Shown one piece after another: positions 10,761 through 22,487 of a stretch of DNA of 64,000 bases; the first letter of the stretch is position 1; every line of letters starts with the position of its first letter. Source of the DNA: Diphasiastrum complanatum (Eukaryota; Streptophyta; Lycopodiopsida; Lycopodiales; Lycopodiaceae). The position numbers were made by a program, and so were the translations under genes. Below the pieces are notes generated by a model. The model worked only from the letters and a program-made list of their open reading frames with translations. It was not told the origin of the DNA and did no database searches. The stretch lies in assembly GCA_029204225.1 (NCBI GenBank), contig CM055097.1:28879192-28943191 (forward strand), written 5' to 3'.

Positions 10761-11058
10761 TATAAATATGTGTCCAACTTTTCATATTTCGATTCCGTGT
10801 TCTTTATTCTGAACTCTCTAGCCTTCTTGTTTTTTTTATTCTCGCGATATCAAATCGACGCGTGCCATCCCTTGCTGTGCGTGCTCGTATTTATTCAGGC
10901 GGGCTGAATCGATATCAACCACTTTTGACGAGTGCTTTTCGAAAAATTTCATTCGCGACCTTACTATATTGGATCAGCGCGTGCACTTTGCTTTATTTTT
11001 CTACCGATATTTATCTATCGTGTTGAACCGATATCAGATTCAATACGGCTAGTTCTTC
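10761..11058 (+). promoter_or_regulatory. X promoter and leader, copy 1
   Basis: A TATAAATATG box at 10761 is followed by a leader containing GCGATATCAAATCGACGCG, TCGATATCAACC, GGATCAGCGCGTGC and GTTGAACCGATATCAG. These are variants of the composite GATATCGG plus GCGCG motif. Confidence 0.6.
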
Positions 11059-11650
11059 CATGGCCTCAAATGACAAACTTATGGATTTTTTTAATGCCAG
11101 TGACATTCCATCTGACAAATTAGAGTATTTTGCTAGTATTTTTTTTTTGCTCTCTTCGATATCGATAAGCTAGTTTTGAGAATCGTTATAATTTAATCTC
11201 TTATCTTGATAATTTTTCTCAGATTATTATTACTTCTGTTTTGAATATAGATAATTTTTGTTTCGTTCATTTTCAGGACCTTGTACATTCCTAACCATCC
11301 TCTAAGCATAAACACAATAGAAAGTACTCTAACCTGCATGACCATTTTAAAAGAAATATATATTGTGATATCCACAAAAAAATATGTCGCCTTCTGATCA
11401 AAGGAATGGCTTTTGTGTTCTACATATTTGCTGAAATCCCAGATGATGAGTCTGTTGAATCTTGAACTGTTCCGTTGATCAAAGCATCTGCACCTGCTCC
11501 AATTGATGTAACTGATGCAGCTACTGATATAGGGGTTGAAGCTCAAGCTTCAAATTATCAAAAAACACTTCCTCGTTCTATAATCCTCTCTGATTCTCTT
11601 CCATCTGCATCTCCTGTTAATCAATTAACTCTACTCGATGTTCCTTTATC
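11059..11650 (+). pseudogene. Gene X, truncated duplicate
   Basis: The start MASNDKLMDFFNASDIPSDK closely matches the N-terminus of the second copy at 12005. A T-run near 11140 shifts the frame, and the copy ends at about 11650 where the duplication ends. It is a 5' fragment produced by the tandem duplication and cannot make the full protein. Confidence 0.7.
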
Positions 11651-11743
11651 AAATTAGTCTCATTCTGATTGGTGGATAAATATAGGCTGTAAATCACAGT
11701 TCGTTATTTGACAAATGTATGGCTGTGATCAACATGAATTGGC

Positions 11744-12004
11744 TATAAATATGTGCACCATTTTCCATATTTCGATTCTGTAATCTTGTTTTTCTTCATT
11801 CTCCCGATATCGAATCGATGCACGCCATCCCTTGTTGTGCATGCTCGTATTTATTCAGGTGCGCTGAATCGATATCAACCACTTCCGACCAGTGCTTTTC
11901 GAAAAATTTCATTCTCGGCCTTACCATATCGGATCAGCGCACACACTTTGCTTTATTCCTCTACCGATATTTATCTAACACGCTGAACCGATATCAGATT
12001 CAAT
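11744..12004 (+). promoter_or_regulatory. X promoter and leader, copy 2
   Basis: A TATAAATATG box at 11744 lies 261 bp before the ATG at 12005. The leader holds CCGATATCGAATCGATGC, TCGATATCAACC, CATATCGGATCAGCGC and CTGAACCGATATCAG, in the same order as copy 1. Confidence 0.6.
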
Positions 12005-13412
12005 ATGGCTAGTTCCTCCATGGTCTCAGATGACAAACTTATGGATTTTTTTAATACTAGGGATATTCCATCTCACAAATTAGAGTATTTTGCTAGTATT
12101 TCTTTTGTTCTCTTTGATATCGATAAGCTAGTTTATGAGAATCGTTATGATTTAATTTCTTATCTTGATAATTTTTCTCAAATTATTAGTACTCCTATTT
12201 TGGATATAGATAATTTTTGTTTTGTTCATTTTCAAGACCTTGTACATTCTCAACCATCCTCTAAGCATAAACACAATAGAAATACTCTAACCTGCATGAC
12301 TATTTCAAAAGAAATAGATACTGTGATATCCACAAAAGAATATGTCACCTTCTAATCAAAGGAATGGCTTTTGTGTTCTACATATCTGCTGAAATTTTAG
12401 ATGATGAGTTCGTTGAATCTTCAACTATTCCATTGATCAAAGCATCTGCACATGCTCCAGTTGATGTAAATGATGCATATACTGATATAGGGGTTGAAGC
12501 TAAAGCTTCTATGACTTCACATTATCAAAAAACTCTCTCTCGTTCTATAATCCTCTCTGATTCTCTTCCATTTGCATCTTCTGTTAATCAGTTAACTCTA
12601 CTCGATGTTCCTTTATATTTTATAAATAATGAATGTTATATCTCATTTAATGATATAAAAGATGTATTGAATTTGAGAGAGAATGAAATCCTCTCAATTT
12701 TTGCTCAAAATTTATCAAAATTTTATGACATTGTTGATTACTCATATGATGACCTTGGAAGTGTGATAGATCATGATAAAGATGACAATTGGAAATCTGG
12801 CAATGAGGCCTTGAAGGCCATGATTGGAAAATCTAAAGCCTATGAAAAAACTTTGCCTACAAATGAGGAATTTTCAGGAATTTCAAAAAAGATATCCCCC
12901 TAGGGCTAGATATATCTCCTCCGGAAATGTAGAGGCCATTGGAGGACATGACATCAGCAGAGCAAACGTTTTTTTCGATGATTATGATCTAGTAAATAGA
13001 TATTATATTGGTATTGATATTGTTCAGTTTTCTTATTTATTATTGGTATTGATATTGTTCAGTTTTCTTATTGAGTTTGCAGTGTTATGTATCATTCTAA
13101 ATTTATTTTCTTTTCTCGTTTACAGGATGCTATTGAAATAGATGCCTTTGGTATGAGACATGGTGGCGTCCGAGGTGTATCAGCCAGGAGAATAGATGTT
13201 TCTCTCTCATTATTTGAAAAACTTTCAAAATAATGAGATTTAAATATATCATTCATCTCATAATCCATATGCAACCACTGTCATTATGGCCATCAAATCA
13301 TTATCAGTTTATTTAGGAGGCCATAAGTACGCAAGAGGAACATATAAAATAATTTTTGTGAAGAGAGATTTTGCTATTAAGATATTGGATTATACTCCCA
13401 ATGAGACTACGT
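12005..13412 (+). pseudogene. Gene X copy A, unrecognised protein divergent from the H3-Ulp1 gene
   Basis: The frame starts with KLMDFFNTRDIPSHKLEYFA and FVHFQDLVHS, is broken near 12353, and continues as a Ser/Asp-rich middle part (LTLLDVPLYFINNECYISF). It shifts again near 12900 and reaches a GT donor at 12992. The intron 12992-13125 contains a 30-odd bp internal tandem duplication and ends TTTACAG. The next exon is in phase: DAIEIDAFGMRHGGVRGV. Frames beyond 13237 (HNPYATTVIMAIKSL, GGHKYARGTYKI) may be further coding sequence. I recognise no domain. Locus B at 31013 has a clear relative (SFFNEF, RLDYFKSL, YYQDLMAL), which argues for a real gene family. It may act with the H3-Ulp1 partner since they share an upstream region. 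Confidence 0.55.
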
Positions 13413-13639
13413 AAATATCATCTTTTTCAATCCTGACATTCCCTTAATGTAGTCCTACATTTGACAGAACTATTTCCAACCTCCTAATTGCTGCTTTAGC
13501 CACTGACTCTGGTTTATGATTCCATGCTAGTAGAATATGCAGGTAAATCAGTTTAATAAGAATCTCAGCATGCAATGTGCATATGTGAGCATATTTTAAT
13601 GGAATTGGCAGAACACTTTTCATATTTGGATATTCAGCT

Positions 13640-15308
13640 TCTCATGTTGGGCCAGTGTTTGTTGATCGTCCCAAATTCATATTGTAACAATCCTTCATGC
13701 AATAAAGACATGGATGCTTTGATGTTGCCCCATGAGAGACATTATACATACATTTCAATGTTTTCAAATCCCCCGTAAGGTGCCATTGAATTTGAAAACT
13801 TCCATGGTTTTCGACTGTAAATTTCTCACCCTCCAAATGTCTCTCTATAATCTCGCCATAATTTGTTCTTGAAAATATCCATGTTAGTATTTTATGGTGA
13901 TCAAGACTTGTAGAGAAACAAGTAATGCATGACATGTCAATAAAAATTGGCAAGGTATGAATTGTTAATATAGATATTCTAAATGAAAATTGAAATGTAT
14001 ACTTGGAATGCCGCCAACCACCATATGTGATTTTCTGATTGAACACTAAACGTTCGATCATCTGTATCTGAAATTTTGTTGATCAAAGTGACACTCACAC
14101 GTTCCAACTTCTGATCCTTAATGATTTCAGATTCATCCAATTTTATTACAATATTGATCTTTCCATTTACTTGATGTTCGTCTAGTTTGTAGAATCAAAT
14201 AATGTATTTTAGAACATTTTCAATATCAAGGAAAATATTGTTCCAATCGTTGTAATTGAGCTCACCATATTCTGATTTGTATAATTCAGTTATATGAAGT
14301 GGTTGGCCAACTACTTTGAACATTCCGTCATTATAAAAATTTCTAGCTAATCTTACTCGATATGAACGCGGAAGATTAATTTTCTTCACCATCACTTGGG
14401 AAAAAGCTTCTTTAACTATTCTAAAAAAAGTAGAATAAGAATTTCTGCTAATTCCAGATACATCACATGCACCTTGTATCACATTCGCATCCAAGTATGA
14501 TTAAACATTAATCAAGACAGTCTCTACAATTTCATTTTTCATTTTTTCAAACCGAGCATTTATTATCATTTCCTTTGTTGACTTTCTTGGTAAAACATGA
14601 CTTAAAGATGATCCAATGCATGAATGATCTATTAAATAGTTCTTTGCCACCAAACATGATCTGCAACAAACATATGAAACTCAAATTATGTTTAATAAAT
14701 AAATAATCCATGTTATCAAGTGCAAATCAAACTTAAATGACATATACAAATCAAATAAACAGTTTTTCTGATTGCTGCTATGTGTAGATAGATCATCAAT
14801 ATTCTCCATCGGTACTCTCTTTCTTTTCCTCTTCATCATTGTCTTATTGATAACTTTTAGATCGGCATCAAATTTTAAATTCCAACATTTCTTGGTTTGA
14901 TCCTCGAAGAGTAGTGACAATAGCATTCAACTATGACATAGCATTCTTGAGTGCATTGTTTTCAGCACTAGTGTGTTGCACATAATGAAGCAATTGTTGA
15001 TTTGCATGTTGCAATTGTTGATTAGCAAACTGTAATTGTTGATTCAGACAAGATATGCTATGCATTCCAATATCACGCAACCTTTGACAATGTCCAAGTA
15101 ATCCGCTATTTCCTTCACATATATATCTGAGAAGATGAGTTACGGACTTAAAATCTGGACACAAATTGGTAGCTGGATCATTAGGATAAATTGATCCATC
15201 CACCCACAAATCTATATTCATATGACTATTCATTCTCAATTCTCTAACTATTGCTGCAACATTCTCTACAACTTTTGCATTTTTCTTAGTAATTGGAGTG
15301 CATTCCAT
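13640..15308 (-). pseudogene. Putative DDE / RNase H-like transposase gene
   Basis: On the minus strand an N-terminal part (15308-14931) has a Gln-rich coiled stretch with repeats of NQQLQHA. Next come a lysine/arginine-rich block (MMKRKRKRVPMENID, about 14830) and a long middle part (14494-14195, ACDVSGISRNSYSTFF, then LPRSYRVRLARNFYNDGMF). A likely first catalytic Asp lies in IVIKLDESEI (about 14120-14150). A second lies in WHLTGDLKTLKCMYN, followed by HPCLYC (about 13690-13785). A CxxC soon after the second Asp is common in several eukaryotic transposase families. The third acidic residue is not visible. Frame breaks and possible introns make boundaries approximate. I cannot assign it to a named superfamily. 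Confidence 0.5.
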
Positions 15309-15754
15309 CGGAAGAGCAACAATGCAAATGAAAGATTGCCATTGTTAAAGCTACAATCATGTAAATGAATCTACCTACAGTAAATCAATATGAATAGATC
15401 TAGCATTCCTTAATTTTGTAATGTTTATGCCGCATTGAAAAATCATACGGCCTCATATTTCACTATAAGCATATAGTGATTTCAAAAGTTTTGCCTCTCG
15501 TGCTTCAGTTTTTGCATTGAGCACACCAAGATTTTCAGTCTTAAAGCTCTAGTCCTGAATTTTGGAACGAGCATGAAGAGAAATTATTACATCTCATGCT
15601 AAACTAACTATTGTCTAAAGTTAACCATACTAGTTAAACGTCGGGCAAGGATGAAAACTCAAAAAATGTCGAGTAGAAGTTACCGGTTTGCATTCTCTCT
15701 CTACGTAACCTCTCTTTGAGCCCATATTTCCCCTAATGCGAGGTTATTAAGAAT
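15309..15754. other. Intergenic stretch with no identified gene
   Basis: No coding frame is supported. CGTCGGGCAA near 15642 matches the right arm of the small inverted-repeat unit at 20643-20812 and could be a residual terminus. Confidence 0.4.
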
Positions 15755-16633
15755 ATGCGGGTTCCAAAATCCCCAAAGGAGATGCAAACATTCCTAGGAA
15801 TGATCGGTTATCATCGTCGTTATACCTACGCATACTATGATATAACGCATGTGTTATATGAGGTCCTGAAAAAAGGGACGGTATACAAAATCACTATCAA
15901 ACACTATAAGGCGTTTAAGGATCTAGTGGATGCGTTAGTTAATGCATGCATTCTCCGACGCCCGTATTGGAGCAAACCATTCCATGTGCATTGCAATGCC
16001 TCATAGGTGGCAGTTGGCTATGTACTAGCACAACCGGGGGATGAAAAAGGTTATGGTCATCCGATCTATTACACAAGCAAGCAGCTAACGCTGGCGGAAA
16101 GGAACTATTCTACTATGGAGACCGAGGCATTAAGTTTAATTTTTGCACTTCGGAAATTTTGGCATTTTCTACTTGATAATAAATTTATTGCTTATATGGA
16201 TCATCAACCATTGCTTTGTCTTATACATAAACCTGCAATTGTGAGTAGAATTGCAGGCTGGATAATTCCATTCCAAGAATTCAAGTTTGAAGTGCGGATT
16301 CGGCTTGGACGAGTGCATACCGTAGTCGATCAATTTATTCCGTATTGAAATGGACAACGAGGAAGAAGGCATAGATGAAATGTCGGATGCACAGTTGTTT
16401 GTGTCAAAAGTGGTTAGGATGTCTGGTACATTTATTTGGTTAACTTCTTGATGCACGGGACTTTTCTCGAACATTTTAAGAGGTCGCAACACTACCAGTT
16501 GATTTGGTGATCATGGGTTTTTCAGGTGATCGAGGGTCAATTGTATAGACATGGTCACGATCAAATCTTGAGGCATTGTCTTCAATCAAAAGACATTCCA
16601 TTATAGATGAAGCTCACTCCGGTGTGGCCAGGG

Positions 16634-16664
<31 letters not shown>

Positions 16665-17660
16665 TGAAATTACAGTAAGGAAGATTTCACAAGCCGGTTT
16701 ATGGTGGCCTCGTCTATGGAAGGACACTACTGCATTCTGTACTAACTGTGATGCTTGTCAAAGACAAGCAAGATTGGTACCGACAATGGATTATTTGCTA
16801 GTACCATTAGGACGTACTGAACCATTTCAGCAGTGGGGATTGGATTTTATAGAAAAAATCAACCCGCAATCGGCGAATGGTCATAAGTATATAATAGTCG
16901 CAACCGATTTTGCTACAAAGTGGGCAGAAGTTAAAGCTTTATGGGATAACACCGCCAAATCAACCGTCAGGTTCATATCCAATAATATCTTGTCACAGTT
17001 TGGATGTTCATTAGAAATTGTCTCTGATAGGAAACCACATTTTATGAATGATACGATAAAGGAAATGACATATTTGTTTCGTATTATCCATAAAATTATT
17101 ATCCACGCGGGAATGGTCAGGCTGAGGCTACAAATAAGACGTTGAAGGCTATAATCACCAAACAAGTGCTAGAAAAAGAGGGTTCTTGGCATGAGTTTTT
17201 ACAACCAACATTTTGGGCTTATCGCACAGCCTACAAATATTCTATGGGTTATACACCATTTCAGCTAGTTTATGGAACAGACGCAATTATGCCATATGAA
17301 TTTATTTTGCCAACCTTATGCATTTAAGCCACATATAATTTGGGTCATGATGAGGCTATGCATGGACGGTTAATTGCGCTGGAAAAGTTGGAAGAGCATA
17401 GAGGCTACGCATACTCGATGAATTGGGTGATCAAACAACAACAGTCTCGGTGGTTCGACGAGCACATACATAAACGAGAATTTCAGAAGGGAGATCTAGT
17501 GCTATTTTACCCCGGGAGCATAACGAACATGTTGAAATCATAAGACCAGCATTGGGAAGAACCATCTCAAATCATAAACATTTTTGGTAACAATGTGACC
17601 ATAGCGTGGCAGAACCCACTGGGTTTACCATTTGTTCTCAACAACAGCTGAATAAAGGAT
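15755..17660 (+). pseudogene. Gypsy pol fragment: RT end, RNase H, integrase
   Basis: The order is RT thumb (FLGMIGYHRRY), RNase H (AVGYVLAQPGDEKGYGHPIY, METEALSLIFALRKF), a linker with stops, integrase zinc module (ISQAGLWWPRLWKD, CTNCDACQRQAR), catalytic core (FQQWGLDFIEKI, IIVATDFATKW, SDRKPHFMN) and the C-terminal part (PFQLVYGTDAIMPYEF, FQKGDLVLFYPG). Stops and frameshifts lie near 16006, 16350-16570, 17090, 17325 and 17543. Gag, protease and most of RT are missing on the left. A run of 30 G replaces part of the zinc module. Confidence 0.85.
16631..16660 (+). repeat. Uninterrupted poly-G run of 30
   Basis: Thirty consecutive G residues lie between HSGVA and EITVRKI in the integrase zinc module, where the family normally has a short GGHFS-like stretch with a zinc ligand His. 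It could form a G-quadruplex, or it may be an assembly or sequencing slip. Confidence 0.9.
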
Positions 17661-19149
17661 CATAACCCTCCAGAAGGAAGGCGTGATATCAATAGAGGAT
17701 TGATTTATTCTCTGTTTGATATCATGAAAGCCGAAACTACATTCAACCAATGTCATTTGGAAGGATTGTGACCTGAGCTTGGATGACGGTTCCGTACAAA
17801 GACACATATGGAAGAAAAGCACAAGGAAAACAAAACAAAAAAAAAAAAAAAAAAAAACCCATATCATTGGAAGTGAATTTTTTGAGACTTGCAACTAGAA
17901 TCACATTTTTGGGAAGTGATAGCTAGGTGATGATGATTTCATTCAAAATTCGTGATGAGGACTTGGAATATATAAGGTTGCTCCGAGTTTGCTTTGGAGG
18001 ATCATTGGAGAGTTACATTGTGTTTGATTGTTAATATTATCGTGAAGACATGGATGCAAACAGAGTTCAACGGAGGTCACGACAATGTTTACAGCACGAA
18101 GCTGGGAGATTGGCAACTGGAAAAACAACCGCTGACCCAACAACAATTGGAAGGACAACAATTTGAGGAGTAGCAGGAGCATTTGTTTGAAATTTGGAAT
18201 GTAGAATACCAAATTTTTTGAATCAACATACTATGTTGGTTTCTCATTTTTATCACACTATGGTATGTAATCGTTGCAATCATGCAAAAGTAGTGTTAAA
18301 CAACATCATCGACTGCATTATCAAGTAGGAGGATTCATAAACAATGTACTACCAATTTTGTATAAATACATCAAATGTATGGCACACAACGGCGTCTTAA
18401 GCGTATATGTAGTGGTTGCACAGTTACATCATTAAACATAGTCAAGACTGATTCTTAGACACATACTAGTAACAATGGTAATTGTTGGAATGAATGAAAT
18501 CGCACGTAATGTAGCGAACATACACACGGCCACTAAGGTGATGCATGATATAGAGGATTATTACAAATTCTTGTACTCAACAGATTTAATAGGCTACGTA
18601 GTGGTGGTAGAAGTTAATTACCATGCGGTTAGATACACCAAGTTACGATGCGAGTTAAGCTAAATGGGAACCGTAGTGGAAATGTTGTGGTCCTGATATG
18701 GGATTTTAGCTTTGCATATTGTTAAGAGCTCATTTGGGGGGGACCATGGTCAACCCAAACCTTGTGGTTCCATGATGCGGTTCTTTGAGTGGTTCTATTA
18801 TTATGTAGGTCCTAACCTTTTGCGTAACATCACATTTAAGGGAGTCAGTGGGTCATAACTAAGATGGGTACATTACCTAAAAGTTCGGCGAAACTTAATG
18901 GCATTTAAAGTAGCTTTTATACAATTCATGAGTGCTAAGATCAATTCAATAGTACCTTAGCTATTGCTACGTGTCTTTCGGCAATAGGCGAGAACGACGT
19001 AGGCTGGCATTTCGAAGATAACTAATGGGTTAAAATAGACATCACCTATGTTTCATGCTTACTTGCTAATAAAAAATTCTCGCATTACATGTTGCTACGA
19101 TCATGTGCAAGCATTCACGGACAAACAGTGATGCCAACAATTAGTAAGG
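17661..19149. other. Gypsy 3' flank and unassigned sequence
   Basis: No supported gene. The stretch contains a 21-base A run at 17837-17857 and a 62-codon open frame at 18475-18663 that I do not recognise. A 3' untranslated region or LTR of the plus-strand Gypsy is likely, but I found no paired LTR in the window. Confidence 0.4.
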
Positions 19150-19893
19150 TTTTACAAGTGAAGTCAAGAAGTCCTCCTAATCCAAAGGTAGTGCCTCCGA
19201 AGGTCCTCTAAGTAACCTACAAACTCCAAGATGCTCCCCAACTCCAAGGTAGGATGCCTCCATCTGCAAGTAAGGATCTTCAAGCCTCCATGGATCTCTC
19301 ATCCACCTGTGTCCCTAATCTTAATCACAAAGGTAGATAACAAGTGGCCTCAAGTATTCACCACCCAACCATAGCTAGCTAGCACATGCAATCTTGCATC
19401 TAAGATCCTGCATCTAGGCTAATATAGCACCCCCTTGCTAGCCAATAACTAATCAAAAGCATACCATCACACTCCATAGCATACTCAAGATCCAAACCCT
19501 ACTTATGTCCCATACCATAAGCAAGATCCAAACCCTAAGCACACTACACACAAGAAAACACTCTATACACTAGTAGCCACACTAGAGCATAACCATAGCA
19601 AACAAAAGAGATATTTTCCCCTCCCAATGGGCACCCTACTCCCCTCATATGAATGGCAATTGGCACCCTCCAATACACTATGGAGTTCCATGCATAAACA
19701 ATGAGGAAGAGAGTGGCCTAGGGGAGTTAAAGAACCTTCATAGGCTTATGGAAGGTCAAGAGACTTCTTCCATAACCTATGACTCTTTGAATGCTTTTCT
19801 TGTGGGAGCTGGGAACTCAATGGACCCTTTAGAAGGGCGCCCTCCTACTAGGTCCCATTGCCCAAGTTGTGCTTGTTTGGTCCAAGACCAATA
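19150..19893 (-). repeat. Gypsy-associated LTR-like repeat, long copy
   Basis: This stretch matches 44138-44573 closely but contains an extra block of about 310 bp (about 19365-19680). It lies just downstream, in the minus sense, of the integrase at 20200-20633, so it is probably a 3' LTR. An open frame of NNEEESGLGELKNLHRL type is kept in both copies. The ends lack TG...CA. Confidence 0.6.
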
Positions 19894-20199
19894 AAGTGAT
19901 ATGGTTCAAGGTTTAGAAAAATAGCCAAACACCCACGGTAATGACTTTCTAAGACCTCACTAGGTTCCATACCTCTGACCAAGTCATAGACACCTACCTG
20001 CCCTTATCCAAGGACACCAGTACCTTAATCTAAAGGCACATATCCTTAATCCTAAAGGTACCCCTTATCCAAGGGTAGCTTGATTCCATACCTCTGACCA
20101 AGGTATAGTCACTTGTCTGCCCTTACCCAAAGGCACCTACCCTTAATCCTAAGGGAAATCAGCTACAGCTTACATCCTAAGGTTCTTCATGCCAACACT

Positions 20200-20633
20200 A
20201 ATCGGTGATCAAGGTTGATAACCATGCATAAGCATGAAAGGGCTGAATCCGGTTGCTGAGTGTTTTGCACTATTATATGCAAATTTCAACAGTGGAAGGT
20301 AATTTTCCCAATCAAACTGCTGATGGTTATGCTCGTAGCATATCCTCCATCATCTGATTGGTCCTTTCTGTTTGACCGTCTGATTTCGGATGATCTGTAG
20401 AACTCATACTTAAAGTTGTTTCCAACTTTTCAAACACTTCTTGCCAAAAAATCCTAGTGAATTTTGGATAACGGTCACTGACAATATTGCAAGGCAGCCC
20501 ATATAGTCGAAAAAGTTTCTCAACAAAAAGTTGAGCTAGTTTTGAAGCTTTAACAATAGTTTTTGCTGGAATAAATTGAGCAAACTTTGTAAGTCTGTGA
20601 ACAATGACCCAAACCAAATTGTGGCCCTTCCCT
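20200..20633 (-). pseudogene. Gypsy (chromovirus-like) integrase fragment
   Basis: The minus frame reads VWVIVHRLTKFAQFIPAKT, YGLPCNIVSDRYPKFT and DHPKSDGQTERTNQ. This is an integrase core with the second Asp in VSDR and the Glu in QTERTNQ. Beyond about 20330 the frame shifts and continues as the integrase C-terminal part towards 20200. It ends abruptly at 20633, next to the inverted-repeat unit. Confidence 0.8.
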
Positions 20634-20642
20634 CATTAGAGA

Positions 20643-20812
20643 AACTTAGAGCCCGACGAGGGACTTTGAAAAAGATGCTTTTTTATTTTTTTTCTTATTT
20701 TCGTTGCCATGTGGACCAATTGAAACCTTAGCTTCGGAGTCCTACGTAACGTAGAATTTTCCAAATATAAATAAAATAAAAAGTTTTTAAATATATTGTT
20801 ATTTCGTCGGGC
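20643..20812. repeat. Small inverted-repeat unit, possible MITE
   Basis: GCCCGACGA at 20643-20651 is mirrored by TCGTCGGGC at about 20804-20812. The roughly 170 bp between is AT-rich with no credible gene. A size below 200 bp and short inverted ends would suit a miniature element, but I see no clear target duplication. Confidence 0.35.
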
Positions 20813-21112
20813 AACATGTGGAAATGCTATTAGTTGATGAGGCCTGCCCTTCCAGCACATCACTGCCCGAAGAGACCCAAAAATATTGAAAATGAATATG
20901 ACAGATGGTTGAGATGAGATAATCGATGTACCATTAATGTATATGCATTGTCAAACCATGGTTAACAAGGTTAACCAGAGTTAATTTGTGTTGCCAAATA
21001 GATCAGTGTTTCAAATTTTTGCCAACACTTTTTCTCATATTCATGGCTTTTTGTATACGCAAATTTTCAGATTCATAGTTCATTGTTTCAGATTTTTGCA
21101 TGCAAATTACGA

Positions 21113-21775
21113 ATGGCGCCATCAAGGAAGCCGTGCTCCTCAATCGACTATGTGCTTCTATTCAATGAGACAGATGATAATGGATTATGGGTGCCAAGAA
21201 AATATTCAAAAAACTCTTGGGTTTTGATGCATCCATCATCAAGAGGAGCATTTCGAAAAAGGAAAAGGTCAAAACTATCATTTTGATCTTATTGGAAGGC
21301 CAAAATTTTGGATTTCAGAACATCATCAGGAGGAAAATCTATTTCTGAAATTCTAGTCCAACATGTATATATGCACTCAGAGATAAATGTGCAAGGATTC
21401 AACCATCAAGATCACAAAAAACGCAACTGCGAATATTGATATTTTTGATATTTTGATTTTTGTCATTCATAAATATCTAATAGTAAACTTGCCAATCTGA
21501 TCATTTTTCTCTTGCAGATTTATATCCATCCAACGTAAATGAATGGGAGCCAAGTGGATCTTTAGCAGGTGTGTTAGTTGCTATTCACACTGATATTGGA
21601 CAGCTACAATATCGAGGTAGAACTGCAAAAGATCTAGCTGATAGTGGGATCTTTTTTTATAAATCAATGTACATTCCTGATACAAAAGGAAATTTTGGAC
21701 AATAAGTACCAATTCCATTACCTACTTTTGAAAGTGATGAATGGATTGCACCAGATGCTACAGTTTGTAGTGGGT
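21113..21775 (+). pseudogene. 'YPSN' gene copy 2, unrecognised two-exon gene
   Basis: Exon a (21113-21428) begins MAPSRKPCSSIDYVLLF, passes a basic patch FRKRKRSK, a stop, then ILDFRTSSGGKSISEILVQ. The donor is GC rather than GT (21429-21430); the acceptor is TTGCAG at 21512-21517. Exon b (21518-21775) gives YPSNVNEWEPSGSLAGV, HTDIGQLQYRGR, SGIFFYKSMYIPD and FESDEWIAPD, with a TAA near 21704. It keeps the Trp residues lost in copy 1. This copy includes more of the 5' end. Function unknown. After 21775 the match to copy 1 ends. Confidence 0.6.
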
Positions 21776-22487
21776 TTCTTTCCTTGCCTAACTTGAATCC
21801 AAGATCTAGTCAATCTAGCATCAAAGAGACTGAGTTTGTTGTCACGCATAAGTTCGTTCCAATGAGAGCGATAGTTTAGTTCAGATTTCAACATGAATGG
21901 AGGATTCACATCTATCTCTACATCCATTAACCCTACTCTTTAACACTACACATCTCTTAACACTTGCAATCCCTTAACACTACACATCCACAACAGAGAT
22001 AGCTTATTCTATCTCTCTCTCCCTTTCTCTCTCATAAAAAGTATAATAACATACAATCCCAATAACACTCAGATCCAACAATTAGCAAAATCCAAATAAG
22101 CATGAGAGATGGAAAAAAAGTGATAGAGAGCAAGGACATTCATCGATCGATTTCTGAAGAGAACCAATCTGCTTTATTGAAATGAGAAAATGAACATGAG
22201 GAGCAACTCGAGTTGGTCTCTTCTTATAGTAGAGAGGAGGACCCTGGCCTCTGAATCCTATTGGTCCAGTCTTGCCTCTCTTTTTATTCAAATTTAAAAA
22301 AGTGTGGGAACCATCAAAATTGAAGGGAAACCCAACTTTATTCACTAACTTGACATCTAGGCCCTGTGACATTAAAAGTCTCGCAAAAAGGCCTAAAGTC
22401 CTTTTATTAACTTTGAACTAATCAGTCAAATAACGGGTTGGACTTACACACGTAGGGTGCCAAATCCCTCTCACTTATTAACTAGGG
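21776..22487 (-). other. Probable retroelement 3' region or LTR
   Basis: This stretch lies between the end of the big minus-strand accessory ORF and the YPSN gene and contains CT-rich tracts near 22010-22035. By position it should hold the polypurine tract and 3' LTR of the minus-strand Gypsy, but I could not fix the LTR ends. Confidence 0.35.

Larger units (their letters stand above)
10713..12630 (+). repeat. Tandem duplication of X promoter and 5' coding region
   Basis: Copy 1 (about 10713-11650) and copy 2 (about 11694-12630) are offset by about 983 bp. They share the TATAAATATG box, the GATATCG-rich leader and the start of gene X. The alignment can be followed from GTATTTGACA / GTTATTTGACA to CTACTCGATGTTCCTTTAT. 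Copy 1 then stops short at a TAG while copy 2 continues into the full gene. Confidence 0.85.
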
